Shown: positions 25,211-34,402 of the stretch, piece after piece
Layout of the letters: every line of letters starts with the position of its first letter
How positions within the stretch are numbered: the first letter of the stretch is position 1
Assembly (NCBI RefSeq): GCF_031846645.1
Contig: NZ_JAVRHN010000001.1
Coordinates: forward strand, 539,196-603,195
Origin: Autumnicola psychrophila
GTDB lineage: Bacteria; Bacteroidota; Bacteroidia; Flavobacteriales; Flavobacteriaceae
DNA length: 64,000 nucleotides
Direction: 5' to 3'
Program-made: the position numbers and the translations under genes
The notes under the pieces: model-generated
What the model was told of the DNA's origin: nothing
Databases searched by the model: none
What the model saw: the letters and a program-made list of their open reading frames with translations, nothing else

Positions 25211-27682
25211 ATGCACAAATTTCTGATTTTTGCTCTCCCGTTGCTCTCATTGTTCAGCCTTTCAGCTCAAAATGAGGTTTCAGGAAAAATTGTTAATGCA
25301 GAAAACGGAGAACCGCTTCCCTTTGCAACCATAAGTTATGGAGATGACCGGAATGTGATGACAAACATTGACGGCTCTTTCGAGATTACTTATAAGGAGG
25401 ATCAAATTCAGCTAAAAATCACTTATGTAGGCTTTCTTAGCAAGAATGTGGAAATTTCAGATGCTATAAAATACGTTGTGGTGAAAATGCAACCTTCCGT
25501 AGAAAATCTCAATCCTGTATTTATTTCTTCCGAAGAAAATACTGCAAACAGTATCATCAAAATGGCAATTGCAGCCAGGGAACAGAATGATCCCGAGCAG
25601 GCACTGGAGGCTTTTCAGCATAAAACCTACACTAAATTTCTTATCGACAACCAATCTGACGCTGTAAACCTGGAAACCGACACTACAAATCTCGAGATTG
25701 AAACGATTATCAATACTGCCAGAGCCTACCTTTCAGAAAAAATATCAAAAACAGCTTTTCAGAAGAAAATAGGAAGAACAGAAACAATCCTGGGCCTGAA
25801 AACTGCAGGTTTTAAAGAGCCGGTTTACGAAATGCTCTCGCTGGAAGCCAATCCTTATTCTTTATACAAAAAGGATTATAAGCTATTCCAGACGGATTAT
25901 GCAGGACCATTGGCAGATAATGCCCTTAAAAATTACAATTTTAAAATTCTCGACACCACAACTACAGACCATCCGGCTTATGTAATTTACTTTGAACCAA
26001 AACGTGAGAAAACAGTCGCAGGCCTGGAGGGAATTTTATACCTGGACGTTTCCAGCTATGCGATACAGCGTGCAAAAGCACAATTATTAGGCGCTATAAA
26101 ACTGGAGGTAAACCATCATTATAAATATTATGATGAAGCAGGAATCTGGTTTCCGGAAAGACAGACCACCACTATACGTCCCGGCTCGGGAGATAAGGAT
26201 ATTGCTGTTTTTGGGGGAGTGATATCTGTCGGGACATTGCAGCGAAGCGATAATATTATCAACCGGGTTCTTGGCTCTGGAGAGGTGCGCCCAGATGCTG
26301 TTCTTTCTTCCAGCTCTACCAATTATGATGTTATTTTTGAAGCGTCCGGGGATTTGGAACGAAATCCCGCAAGTGTAGAAGTTCCCCCCGAAGCTGGTGA
26401 ACAGCCGGAGTCTTTTTGGGAAACTAACCGGCAGGAGCCTTTTACTTATCGTGATAAAAATGCCGCCCAATATGTGGATAGTATTGTAAAGGCCAATAAT
26501 GTAGAACGTAGGATTGAGGTGAAACAGGCGCTATCAAATGGCAATTATCCCCTTAGTTTTTGGGATTTTAACATAAGTGCTTTTTATTCTTCCAATGGTC
26601 ACGAAGGCTGGCGGCTGGGCCTGGGAGGCAGAACCAACGATAGATTATCAGACCGCTTTAATCTTCATGGGTATGGCGCTTATGGGCTAAGGGATAAAAA
26701 ATTTAAGTATAATATTGGAACCCAAATCTATCTCGACAAATCTTCAGGAACAAACTTGAATATTGATTACACAGATGATATACGGGAATTTGGTGCTTTT
26801 CAATACCGCAAAAAGGTAGATTTATTTTCACTCTTCAGACCGCGCTTTGGCAATATTGCCTCTTATTTTAACCATAGAACTTTAAGTACAGGGTTGGAGC
26901 ACCGTTTCAACGCCTACACGACTTCAGAGTTACTGTTAAGCAATAGCCGCATTTCCATGAACGAGAGTTTTGAATACAGCTATTTGCATAACGGACAACT
27001 TTATTCGGAATATGATATTTCCGAAATTACTTTTTCTGTTTTATGGCGGCCGTTTAGCAGATTTCTCCATACTCCTGAAGAAAATGTCCTGCTGGAAAGA
27101 GGTTTTCCACGATTAACTGCACAGGTTTCCCAGGCAGTAGAAGGAATTGCCGGTGGGGATTTCACTTTTACACGTGCCGGAATTATGGTGGAGCATGAAA
27201 TAAGCCAGCTTGACCAGTCCAGGACAGAATTTATTTTTGAAGCTAATTATGCCTTTGGTGATCTTCCGCTTACACATGTTTTTCATACTTCCCCCAACAA
27301 TGTAAATGAACCAAAAATCCTGAATCGGTTTGCGGTGGCTGGCAGGACCGCTTTCGAAACCATGTATTTTAATGAATTCTTTAGTGACAGGCAGGCCATG
27401 TTTCACATAAGACATCAACTACGCCCATTTTACATCACTCGCAGCTTCAAACCTGAGCTTGTCATGTTTTCCGGGTTTGCCATTGGTAATTTTGAAGATA
27501 TTGACAATCATCCTTTTGCAGAATTTAAAACGCTAAAGCACGGTTATTCTGAAGCCGGTGTGGAGCTAAACAATATTCTCCTCGGATTCGGTCTTAGCGC
27601 GGCATATAGATTTGGAGCTTATCACCTCCCGGACTTCAGAGAAAACTTTTCCTTTAAGTTCACTTTTGCATTACCGTTATAG
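25211..27682 (+). CDS. DUF5686 family protein with carboxypeptidase-like regulatory domain
   Basis: This 823-residue secreted protein has a signal peptide (1-19, ending LSA). A CarboxypepD_reg-like beta domain follows (about 22-100; GKIVNAENGEPLPFATI ... NIDGSFEITY ... VGFLSKNVE). A long DUF5686 region with alternating strands suggests an outer-membrane barrel. The start follows the frr terminator by about 50 bp. The function of DUF5686 is not known; the architecture resembles barrel proteins of the outer membrane without a TonB plug. It is transcribed in the same direction as the following exporter gene but separated by 75 bp with a promoter element. Confidence 0.85.
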   Translation: MHKFLIFALPLLSLFSLSAQNEVSGKIVNAENGEPLPFATISYGDDRNVMTNIDGSFEITYKEDQIQLKITYVGFLSKNVEISDAIKYVVVKMQPSVENLNPVFISSEENTANSIIKMAIAAREQNDPEQALEAFQHKTYTKFLIDNQSDAVNLETDTTNLEIETIINTARAYLSEKISKTAFQKKIGRTETILGLKTAGFKEPVYEMLSLEANPYSLYKKDYKLFQTDYAGPLADNALKNYNFKILDTTTTDHPAYVIYFEPKREKTVAGLEGILYLDVSSYAIQRAKAQLLGAIKLEVNHHYKYYDEAGIWFPERQTTTIRPGSGDKDIAVFGGVISVGTLQRSDNIINRVLGSGEVRPDAVLSSSSTNYDVIFEASGDLERNPASVEVPPEAGEQPESFWETNRQEPFTYRDKNAAQYVDSIVKANNVERRIEVKQALSNGNYPLSFWDFNISAFYSSNGHEGWRLGLGGRTNDRLSDRFNLHGYGAYGLRDKKFKYNIGTQIYLDKSSGTNLNIDYTDDIREFGAFQYRKKVDLFSLFRPRFGNIASYFNHRTLSTGLEHRFNAYTTSELLLSNSRISMNESFEYSYLHNGQLYSEYDISEITFSVLWRPFSRFLHTPEENVLLERGFPRLTAQVSQAVEGIAGGDFTFTRAGIMVEHEISQLDQSRTEFIFEANYAFGDLPLTHVFHTSPNNVNEPKILNRFAVAGRTAFETMYFNEFFSDRQAMFHIRHQLRPFYITRSFKPELVMFSGFAIGNFEDIDNHPFAEFKTLKHGYSEAGVELNNILLGFGLSAAYRFGAYHLPDFRENFSFKFTFALPL

Positions 27683-27729
27683 GTTTATACTTTACCGCCT
27701 CAAAAAGCAGTAATTAGCTGAGCTTTTTC

Positions 27730-27737
27730 TAACTTTG
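27730..27737 (+). promoter_or_regulatory. -7 promoter element of MMPL-type gene
   Basis: TAACTTTG matches TAnnTTTG exactly, 20 nt before the ATG at 27758. No canonical -33 is seen. Confidence 0.45.
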
Positions 27738-27757
27738 CCGTCCTTTAAAAACTCACC

Positions 27758-30178
27758 ATGTCTAAATTATTCAGCTTTGGTTTCTGGAATTCCGTAGCGC
27801 GGCTTATTCTGCGAAACAGGCTAATTATAATTTTTATTATTCTCGGGGTTACCGTAGCTCTAGCCACGCAGTGGAAAAACATGCGCTTTTCTTATACTGA
27901 AGCCAACCTACTGCCAGATGATCATCCAATAAATCAGGTTTATTATGACTTCCTGGACAAATTTGGAGAAGAAGGAAATTTAATTGTTATTGCTGTTAAG
28001 GATTCCTCTTTATTTACTCCGAAAAAATTTGAGGCATGGACAAAACTTAACGACAGCCTGGAAAATTTTCCGGAAGTCGATTACGTACTCTCCCTGGGCA
28101 ATCTGCAAACACTGGAAAAATTTAACGATCCCAACCGGTTTGAAATGGTTCCTTTTATTGAAGAGGAAAATCCCGGAGAGGAGCAGCTGCAGGATTATGA
28201 GGACGAATTGTTCAATAGCCTTCCGTTTTACGAAAACCTGGTTTACAGTGCCAACTCCAATACGGTTCAATCTGCACTATATATTAATAAAGACATTGTC
28301 AATTCTGAAGATAGAAAAACTTTTGTTCTTGAAGAACTGACTCCGCTTCTGGAAAAATTTGATGAAGAGTATGATCTGGACATCCGGGTTTCCGGAATGC
28401 CTTACATCAGGACGCTCAATTCGCAGAACATCATAGACGAAATAAGTATGTTCCTGCTGGCCGCTTTGCTGGTCACTTCCCTGATCTTCTTTTTCTTCTT
28501 TCGTTCTATAAGGGCTACAGTAATTTCCATGATTACCGTTTGTATTGGAGTAATGTGGGCGTTTGGGGTAATTGGTCTTCTCCACTACGAGATCACCATT
28601 CTAACTGCGATTATTCCGCCGCTAATCATCGTTATTGGAATACCAAACTGTATTTTCCTGATCAATAAATATCAGCAGGAAATCAAGAAGCATGGAAATC
28701 AGGCGAAATCCCTGCAGCGGGTTATTACGAAGGTTGGAAATGCTACCTTAATGACCAATGTGACCACAGCATCAGGATTCGCTACCTTTATCTTAACAGA
28801 TAGTACATTGTTAAAAGAATTTGGTGTTGTAGCTTCCATAAATATTCTTGCACTTTTTCTCCTCTGCCTGCTGGTAATCCCAATTATCTACAGCTACATG
28901 TCTTTGCCGAAAGACAAACACCTTAAGCATTTAAACAAACGCTGGATTGGCGGTTTTGTTGGCTGGATGGAAAACATGGTGAGGCACCGCAGAATTACGA
29001 TTTATATCGTATCAGTGATATTACTTGCCGCAAGCATCATTGGTATTTACAATATCAAAGTTTCAGGAAGTTTGCTGGAAGATATGCCTCAGGAAGCGGA
29101 ATTTTTTCAGGATATAAAATTCTTTGAAGAGGAATTTGACGGAATAATGCCTTTGGAAATTTACATTGATACGCAGCGCAAACAGGGTGTCATGAAGCTT
29201 TCCACTTTAAAAAGAATGGAAAAGCTGGAAAATTTGATTGCTGAAGTTCCCGAACTTTCACAACCACTTTCCGTAGTCCGTTTGGTAAAATATTCAAAGC
29301 AGGCCTACTACAATGGAAATCCAAAGTATTACCAGTTACCGAGTTCGCAAGAACAGAATTTTATCATGCCGTATATACAGGGAATGTCTTCAACAGAAAA
29401 TCTGCTGGGAACGTATGTAGATTCCACAGGGCAATATGCCCGAATCACGACCTTTATGAAGGACATTGGTACCGAGGAAATGGAGGGAATTGAAGAAGAC
29501 CTTTGGCCACAAATCAACAAAATATTTCCTGAAGAACGTTATAATGTTTCCCTTACCGGAAAAGCATTAATTTTCCAAAAAGGAACGAATTACCTGGTAA
29601 AAAATCTCGTATTGTCGCTTTCACTCGCCATATTTTTAATTGCAATCCTTATGGCCTGGATGTTCAGATCCTTCAGAATGATTCTTATTTCGTTGGTGCC
29701 AAACCTGTTACCGCTACTGGTCACGGCAGGAATGATGGGTTTTCTTGGAGTCCCCATAAAACCTTCAACAATTCTTGTTTTCAGCATCGCATTTGGTATC
29801 TCTGTAGACGACACCATACACTTCCTGGCAAAATACCGGCAGGAATTAAAGGCCAATAATTGGAAAATTAAGAGATCGGTCTATGCTGCATTAAAAGAAA
29901 CCGGCGTAAGTATGTTCTACACCTCCATTGTTTTATTTTTCGGTTTTTCAGTGTTTATGATAAGCAGTTTTGGCGGAACAGTGGCCCTTGGCGGTTTGGT
30001 TTCTGCAACGTTACTTTTTGCCATGCTCGCCAACCTGTTACTTCTCCCTTCTTTGCTGCTTTCTTTGGAAAAAAGCATTGCCAACAAGGAGATTATGAAA
30101 GAACCGGCAATTAATATTGTAGAAAGTTCTGAAGATGATGACGAAATTACCAGGGAGGAGAATAACAACAAATATTAA
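27758..30178 (+). CDS. MMPL/RND-superfamily exporter
   Basis: This 806-residue protein has twelve predicted membrane segments in two homologous halves (helices at about 22-40, a cluster 225-380, one near 410 and a cluster 630-785), each half with a large exported loop. The central TMs carry the RND-type segments IIPPLIIVIGIPNCIFLINKYQ and IAFGISVDDTIHFLAKYRQE. Length and layout fit MMPL/HpnN-like transporters that move lipids or hydrophobic substrates, not tripartite AcrB pumps; no adaptor or TolC is adjacent. The C-terminal 35 residues are strongly acidic and cytoplasmic. The substrate is unknown. Confidence 0.85.
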   Translation: MSKLFSFGFWNSVARLILRNRLIIIFIILGVTVALATQWKNMRFSYTEANLLPDDHPINQVYYDFLDKFGEEGNLIVIAVKDSSLFTPKKFEAWTKLNDSLENFPEVDYVLSLGNLQTLEKFNDPNRFEMVPFIEEENPGEEQLQDYEDELFNSLPFYENLVYSANSNTVQSALYINKDIVNSEDRKTFVLEELTPLLEKFDEEYDLDIRVSGMPYIRTLNSQNIIDEISMFLLAALLVTSLIFFFFFRSIRATVISMITVCIGVMWAFGVIGLLHYEITILTAIIPPLIIVIGIPNCIFLINKYQQEIKKHGNQAKSLQRVITKVGNATLMTNVTTASGFATFILTDSTLLKEFGVVASINILALFLLCLLVIPIIYSYMSLPKDKHLKHLNKRWIGGFVGWMENMVRHRRITIYIVSVILLAASIIGIYNIKVSGSLLEDMPQEAEFFQDIKFFEEEFDGIMPLEIYIDTQRKQGVMKLSTLKRMEKLENLIAEVPELSQPLSVVRLVKYSKQAYYNGNPKYYQLPSSQEQNFIMPYIQGMSSTENLLGTYVDSTGQYARITTFMKDIGTEEMEGIEEDLWPQINKIFPEERYNVSLTGKALIFQKGTNYLVKNLVLSLSLAIFLIAILMAWMFRSFRMILISLVPNLLPLLVTAGMMGFLGVPIKPSTILVFSIAFGISVDDTIHFLAKYRQELKANNWKIKRSVYAALKETGVSMFYTSIVLFFGFSVFMISSFGGTVALGGLVSATLLFAMLANLLLLPSLLLSLEKSIANKEIMKEPAINIVESSEDDDEITREENNNKY

Positions 30179-30188
30179 AAATCAAAGC

Positions 30189-30219
30189 TTTGCAGGCAAC
30201 AACGGAAAATTTATCTTTG
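30189..30219 (+). promoter_or_regulatory. Consensus promoter of asnS
   Basis: TTTG (30189-30192), a 19-nt spacer and TATCTTTG (30212-30219) match the Bacteroidota consensus exactly. An inverted repeat GGCAACAA/TTGTTGCC (30195-30202, 30217-30224) overlaps the spacer and -7 element and could be an operator. Confidence 0.75.
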
Positions 30220-30240
30220 TTGCCATCTAAATCTAATTAA

Positions 30241-31683
30241 ATGACACAGGCAAAAGTTGCTGAATTACTGGACAGCAATCAGTTTTTACAGGAATTTCAG
30301 GTAAAAGGATGGGTACGTTCCTTTAGAAGTAACCGCTTTATTGCGTTAAACGACGGCTCAACAATTAATAACCTCCAGTGCGTTATAGATTTTGAAAATA
30401 CCGATGAAGACATCCTGAAAAGGATCACTGTTGGCGCCGCCATTGGCGTAAAAGGAACTTTAAAAGAAAGTGCCGGAAGTCAGCAACGCGTAGAAATTGA
30501 CGTGAACGAAGTTGAGATTTTCGGCGATGCCAACCCCGAAGAAGTAAAACTTACCATACTTTCGCCCAAACGCCACAGTCTTGAAAAACTTCGTGAACAG
30601 GCGCATTTGAGAGTACGTACAAACACCTTTGGTGCCGTGATGCGGGTGCGTTCCAAACTGTCTTTTGCGGTACACAGCTACTTCCAGCAGAATAATTTTC
30701 ATTATGTAAACACGCCAATTATCACCGGAAGCGATGCTGAAGGTGCAGGCGAAATGTTTAAAGTAACCAATTTTGATCTCGAGAATCCGCCGAGAAAGGA
30801 AGACGGTTCTATTGATTACAAAAAAGATTTCTTCGGAAAAGAAACCAATTTGACCGTTTCGGGACAGCTGGAAGGAGAAACTTTCGCACTTGGCCTGGGC
30901 CAGATTTATACTTTCGGACCTACTTTTAGAGCTGAAAATTCCAATACCTCCCGCCACTTAGCCGAATTCTGGATGATAGAACCGGAAGTGGCTTTTTGCG
31001 ACCTGGACGGCAATATGGATCTTGCTGAAGATTTTATAAAATATGTATTGAAGTACGTTCTTGAAAACTGCAAGGATGACCTGGAATTTTTGGATCAGCG
31101 TCTCTCTAATGAGGACAAAGCAAAACCAAAAGCCGAACGAAGTGAGATGGGCTTGCTGGAGAAACTTCATTTTGTGCTCGATAACAACTTTAAGCGCGTA
31201 AGTTATACCGAAGCGATTGATATTTTAAAAGATTCCAAGCCAAACAAAAAGAAGAAATTTAATTATATTATTGAAGAGTGGGGTGCTGACCTACAAAGTG
31301 AACACGAGCGTTTTCTAGTAGAAAAACATTTCAAATCCCCGGTAATTTTGTTTGATTATCCGGCCAATATCAAAGCTTTTTACATGCGCCTGAATGAAGA
31401 CGGCAAAACCGTGAGAGCCATGGATATCCTTTTCCCCGGAATTGGGGAAATCGTAGGTGGTTCACAACGGGAAGAACGCCTGGATGTGCTTCAGGATAAA
31501 ATGAAGGCTTTGGGAATAGACGAAGAAGAACTTTGGTGGTATCTTGACACCCGGAGATTTGGTACCTGTGTACATAGCGGATTTGGATTAGGTTTTGAAC
31601 GACTGGTACTGTTCGTAACCGGAATGAGCAATATACGCGACGTAATCCCATTCCCGAGAACGCCTCAAAACGCCGAATTTTAG
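30241..31683 (+). CDS. asnS: Asparaginyl-tRNA synthetase
   Basis: This 480-residue class IIb synthetase has an N-terminal OB-fold anticodon-binding domain (VKGWVRSFRSNRFIALNDGS). Motif 2 is TFRAENSNTSRHLAEFWMIEPE and motif 3 is GFGLGFERLVLFVTGMSNIRDV, with the terminus IPFPRTP. These features separate it from AspS, which is present at 54987. Having asnS implies direct charging of tRNA-Asn. The promoter is a perfect consensus, and the palindrome at 31716-31748 probably ends the transcript. Confidence 0.96.
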   Translation: MTQAKVAELLDSNQFLQEFQVKGWVRSFRSNRFIALNDGSTINNLQCVIDFENTDEDILKRITVGAAIGVKGTLKESAGSQQRVEIDVNEVEIFGDANPEEVKLTILSPKRHSLEKLREQAHLRVRTNTFGAVMRVRSKLSFAVHSYFQQNNFHYVNTPIITGSDAEGAGEMFKVTNFDLENPPRKEDGSIDYKKDFFGKETNLTVSGQLEGETFALGLGQIYTFGPTFRAENSNTSRHLAEFWMIEPEVAFCDLDGNMDLAEDFIKYVLKYVLENCKDDLEFLDQRLSNEDKAKPKAERSEMGLLEKLHFVLDNNFKRVSYTEAIDILKDSKPNKKKKFNYIIEEWGADLQSEHERFLVEKHFKSPVILFDYPANIKAFYMRLNEDGKTVRAMDILFPGIGEIVGGSQREERLDVLQDKMKALGIDEEELWWYLDTRRFGTCVHSGFGLGFERLVLFVTGMSNIRDVIPFPRTPQNAEF

Positions 31684-31715
31684 AAGAAAAGTAAATTTTT
31701 AGAGAATAACATAAA

Positions 31716-31748
31716 AAACCTCACAGGTTTCAGAAACCTGTGAGGTTT
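31716..31748. repeat. Palindromic CCTCACAG element, copy 2
   Basis: Perfect 15-bp arms AAACCTCACAGGTTT (31716-31730) and AAACCTGTGAGGTTT (31734-31748) flank a 3-nt loop, followed by a T-rich stretch, so it likely also terminates asnS. The same sequence with one change recurs at 31934-31966. Confidence 0.85.
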
Positions 31749-31781
31749 GTTTTTTATCTTCCATAACTGAAACAACCTGCA

Positions 31782-31910
31782 ATGATGAAGAAGATCAAAT
31801 CCCTAAGTATTTTGGAAATTATTGGATTGGTATTTTCCGTGTATGTGATAGTCCGGTTTATCATTTTTACTGTAAATGCAGCTCTGGACGGTTGGAACAA
31901 TCCATTTTAA
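31782..31910 (+). CDS. 42-residue single-pass membrane mini-protein
   Basis: This short open frame starts with two consecutive ATGs (31782, 31785) and encodes a basic N-terminus (MMKKIKSLS), one hydrophobic segment of about 22 residues (LEIIGLVFSVYVIVRFII) and a short tail ending LDGWNNPF. The charge pattern predicts N-in topology. It lies alone between two copies of the same palindrome (31716-31748 and 31934-31966). I do not recognise the family. Support is the coherent topology and exact fit in the gap; expression is unproven. Confidence 0.5.
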   Translation: MMKKIKSLSILEIIGLVFSVYVIVRFIIFTVNAALDGWNNPF

Positions 31911-31933
31911 GCCATAGAACCTGAATTGTGATA

Positions 31934-31966
31934 AAACCTCACGGGTTTTGAAAACCTGTGAGGTTT
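31934..31966. repeat. Palindromic CCTCACAG element, copy 3
   Basis: Arms AAACCTCACGGGTTT (31934-31948) and AAACCTGTGAGGTTT (31952-31966) differ from copy 2 by one base in the left arm. It lies 23 bp after the mini-protein stop and 24 bp before the RluA start. Confidence 0.8.
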
Positions 31967-31990
31967 GTGCTTTATAACCTATCGATCACC

Positions 31991-32857
31991 ATGAAAATTT
32001 TAGAAACGCATATAGTTCCTGCAATTGATGATGAAATTCGATTACAGGAATATGCAGTTTCTATTTTTGAAACCATTCCATCCCGAAGCGGTATTAAAAA
32101 AGCTATTAAACGAAAAGAAATCCTGCTCGATGGCAAACCCGCAAGTACATCCGACTGGGTAACAGAGGGACAGAAAATCGAATTACTACAGGCCGAAAAT
32201 GGTAAAAAAAAGATCTTCACTCTAAAACTGGAAGTTTTATATGAAGATGAAGATTTGGCAATTATCGATAAACCTTCAGGCATTCCTACCAGCGGCAACT
32301 ATTTTAAGACTGTTGAGAACGCACTGCCCTTTAATTTGCAAATTTCAGCTAAAAAGAGTGCTCTTCCTGCCCCTTTACCTGCCCACAGGCTCGATAATCC
32401 CACTAGCGGAATCCTGATTTGTGCTAAAACAAGACCGGCACTTATTAAAATTCAGGAAATGTTTCAGAAAAAGGAAATTCAGAAGACTTATCTGGCGTGT
32501 ACCACGGGTCGAGCCCCAAAATTGGCAATTTTCGACTCACAAATTGAAAATAAACCTGCAGTTACACGAATTGAAGTTCAGGAATATTTCAGTAATGACA
32601 ATTTGGAGTACTCGCTTCTAAAAGTATTTCCGGAAACAGGAAGAACACACCAGATCAGGATTCATTTATCCCAAAATGGACTTCCGATCGTTGGGGACAG
32701 GCAGTACGGAGGAGAAATTCAGCAAAAATTTAAAGGCCTGTATTTAGCTGCAATAGGAATAAAATTGAAGCATCCGGTTAATGAAAAAATGTTGGATGTA
32801 GAACTTCCACTTCCGAAGAAATTCTTAAAAATAAAAACTCTGGCGCAGACTCCTTAA
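31991..32857 (+). CDS. RluA-family pseudouridine synthase
   Basis: This 288-residue enzyme isomerises uridine to pseudouridine in rRNA or tRNA. An N-terminal S4-like region (IKKAIKRKEILLDGKPAS) precedes the catalytic domain with HRLDNPTSGILI, whose Asp is the nucleophile, and the later ETGRTHQIRIHL motif. The start is the ATG at 31991; a GTG at 31958 in frame lies inside the palindromic repeat and is unlikely. The RNA target cannot be deduced. The segment APKLAIFDS is encoded by a copy of the recurring AAAATTGGCAATTTTCG motif. Confidence 0.9.
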   Translation: MKILETHIVPAIDDEIRLQEYAVSIFETIPSRSGIKKAIKRKEILLDGKPASTSDWVTEGQKIELLQAENGKKKIFTLKLEVLYEDEDLAIIDKPSGIPTSGNYFKTVENALPFNLQISAKKSALPAPLPAHRLDNPTSGILICAKTRPALIKIQEMFQKKEIQKTYLACTTGRAPKLAIFDSQIENKPAVTRIEVQEYFSNDNLEYSLLKVFPETGRTHQIRIHLSQNGLPIVGDRQYGGEIQQKFKGLYLAAIGIKLKHPVNEKMLDVELPLPKKFLKIKTLAQTP

Positions 32858-32897
32858 CAAAAATTTACCACAAACATGTACTGTGCCAAAGCAAGTA

Positions 32898-32920
32898 TAG
32901 CTTTGTTTTTCTTATTTTTG
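32898..32920 (+). promoter_or_regulatory. Two overlapping -7 promoter candidates of rpoN
   Basis: TAGCTTTG (32898-32905) and TATTTTTG (32913-32920) both match TAnnTTTG exactly upstream of the rpoN ATG at 32942. Which one is used cannot be told. Confidence 0.45.
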
Positions 32921-32941
32921 TAATAAAGCCGAAGGAACTTT

Positions 32942-34402
32942 ATGCTTAAGCAACAATTAAATTTCAAATTATCTCAAAAACTGTCTCCACAACAGATCCA
33001 GTTAATGAAACTGATCCAATTGCCTACCCAGGCTTTTGAACAGCGTTTAAAACAGGAGATCGAGGAAAACCCGGCTTTAGAGGATGGTAGGGAAGAATCG
33101 GCAGATGAATTTGAAGATAATTTTTCTAATGAAAATGATACTGAGGATGATAATTACGACGAAGCATTAGAAGATTTTAATGTTGATGAATATTTAAGTG
33201 ATGATGAAGTCCCCAGTTACAGGTTAAATGCCAATAATTATAGTGCAGACGATGAGGATAAACAGGTGCCTTATGCATCTGGAACCTCTTTTACCCAACA
33301 TTTAAAAACTCAGTTAAGTACCTTCAGATTTAATGAAACTGAACAGGAAATTGCGGAATTTCTTGTGGGTAGTGTAGATGAAAGTGGATACATCCGCAGG
33401 TCTGTTCAGGACATTGTGGATGATCTTGCATTTACACAAAATGTCTATACTGACGAGGAGACCGTTGAAAAAGTTTTACAACGCGTGCAAAAACTGGATC
33501 CTGCGGGAGTGGGCGCCAGATCTCTACAGGAGTGTCTTCTTATCCAGCTTAAAAGGAAAGAAAGTACAGAGTCCGTTTCTCTGGCTTATGATCTTCTTGA
33601 ACAGTCTTTTGATCACTTCAGTAAAAAACATTATTCCAAACTTCTATCCAAACATGATATTTCTGAAGATCAACTGCGGGATGCCATAGAGGTTATTGAA
33701 CATTTGAATCCTAAGCCCGGCGGTGCCTTTTCAGGAAATACAAGAATGACAGAACATGTTATTCCTGATTTTACCATAAAAATTGTTGATGGAGACCTGG
33801 AATTAAGTCTTAACGGAAGAAATGCACCAGAGATGCATGTTTCCCGGGACTACAGCGATATGCTTAAAGGCTACAAAGATTCGAAGAAAAAGACGAGAGA
33901 GCAGAAGGATGCCGTAATGTTTATTAAGCAGAAGCTGGATGCTGCAAAATGGTTTATAGAGGCTATAAAACAGCGACAGCAGACGCTGATGGTTACCATG
34001 AGCTCTATCATGAATTACCAGAAAGAATATTTTTTAAGTGGCGATGAGCGTAACTTAAGGCCAATGATCCTTAAAGACATTGCCGATGAAATTGAGATGG
34101 ACGTTTCTACCGTGTCAAGGGTAGCCAACAGCAAATATGTTGATACTCCTTACGGAACAAAACTGATCAAAGAATTCTTTTCAGAATCTATGAAAAATGA
34201 TCAGGGTGAAGATGTTTCTACCCGGGAAATCAAAAAAATTCTGGAAATTTCCATAGGTGAGGAAGATAAAAAGAGGCCGCTTACAGATGAAAAACTCGCA
34301 AAAGTTCTTAAAGACAAAGGTTATCCAATAGCAAGGCGAACAGTGGCAAAGTATCGTGAGCAGCTGGATATTCCTGTAGCCAGATTACGTAAAGAAATTT
34401 AA
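32942..34402 (+). CDS. rpoN: RNA polymerase sigma-54 factor
   Basis: This 486-residue sigma-54 has region I (QLNFKLSQKLSPQQIQLMKL, glutamine-rich, contacts activators) and a very acidic region II (about residues 45-105). The core-binding domain follows, then the HTH (DIADEIEMDVSTVSRVANSKYV) and the RpoN box ARRTVAKYR near residue 470. It directs transcription from -24/-12 promoters with enhancer-binding ATPases, none of which is in this window. The stop overlaps the ATG of the next gene by one base. Confidence 0.95.
   Translation: MLKQQLNFKLSQKLSPQQIQLMKLIQLPTQAFEQRLKQEIEENPALEDGREESADEFEDNFSNENDTEDDNYDEALEDFNVDEYLSDDEVPSYRLNANNYSADDEDKQVPYASGTSFTQHLKTQLSTFRFNETEQEIAEFLVGSVDESGYIRRSVQDIVDDLAFTQNVYTDEETVEKVLQRVQKLDPAGVGARSLQECLLIQLKRKESTESVSLAYDLLEQSFDHFSKKHYSKLLSKHDISEDQLRDAIEVIEHLNPKPGGAFSGNTRMTEHVIPDFTIKIVDGDLELSLNGRNAPEMHVSRDYSDMLKGYKDSKKKTREQKDAVMFIKQKLDAAKWFIEAIKQRQQTLMVTMSSIMNYQKEYFLSGDERNLRPMILKDIADEIEMDVSTVSRVANSKYVDTPYGTKLIKEFFSESMKNDQGEDVSTREIKKILEISIGEEDKKRPLTDEKLAKVLKDKGYPIARRTVAKYREQLDIPVARLRKEI

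Noticed and set aside
31716..31966. Two near-identical palindromes considered as a CRISPR remnant
   Set aside because: Only two units, palindromic throughout, with a 185-bp interval encoding a mini-protein and no cas genes; not a CRISPR.
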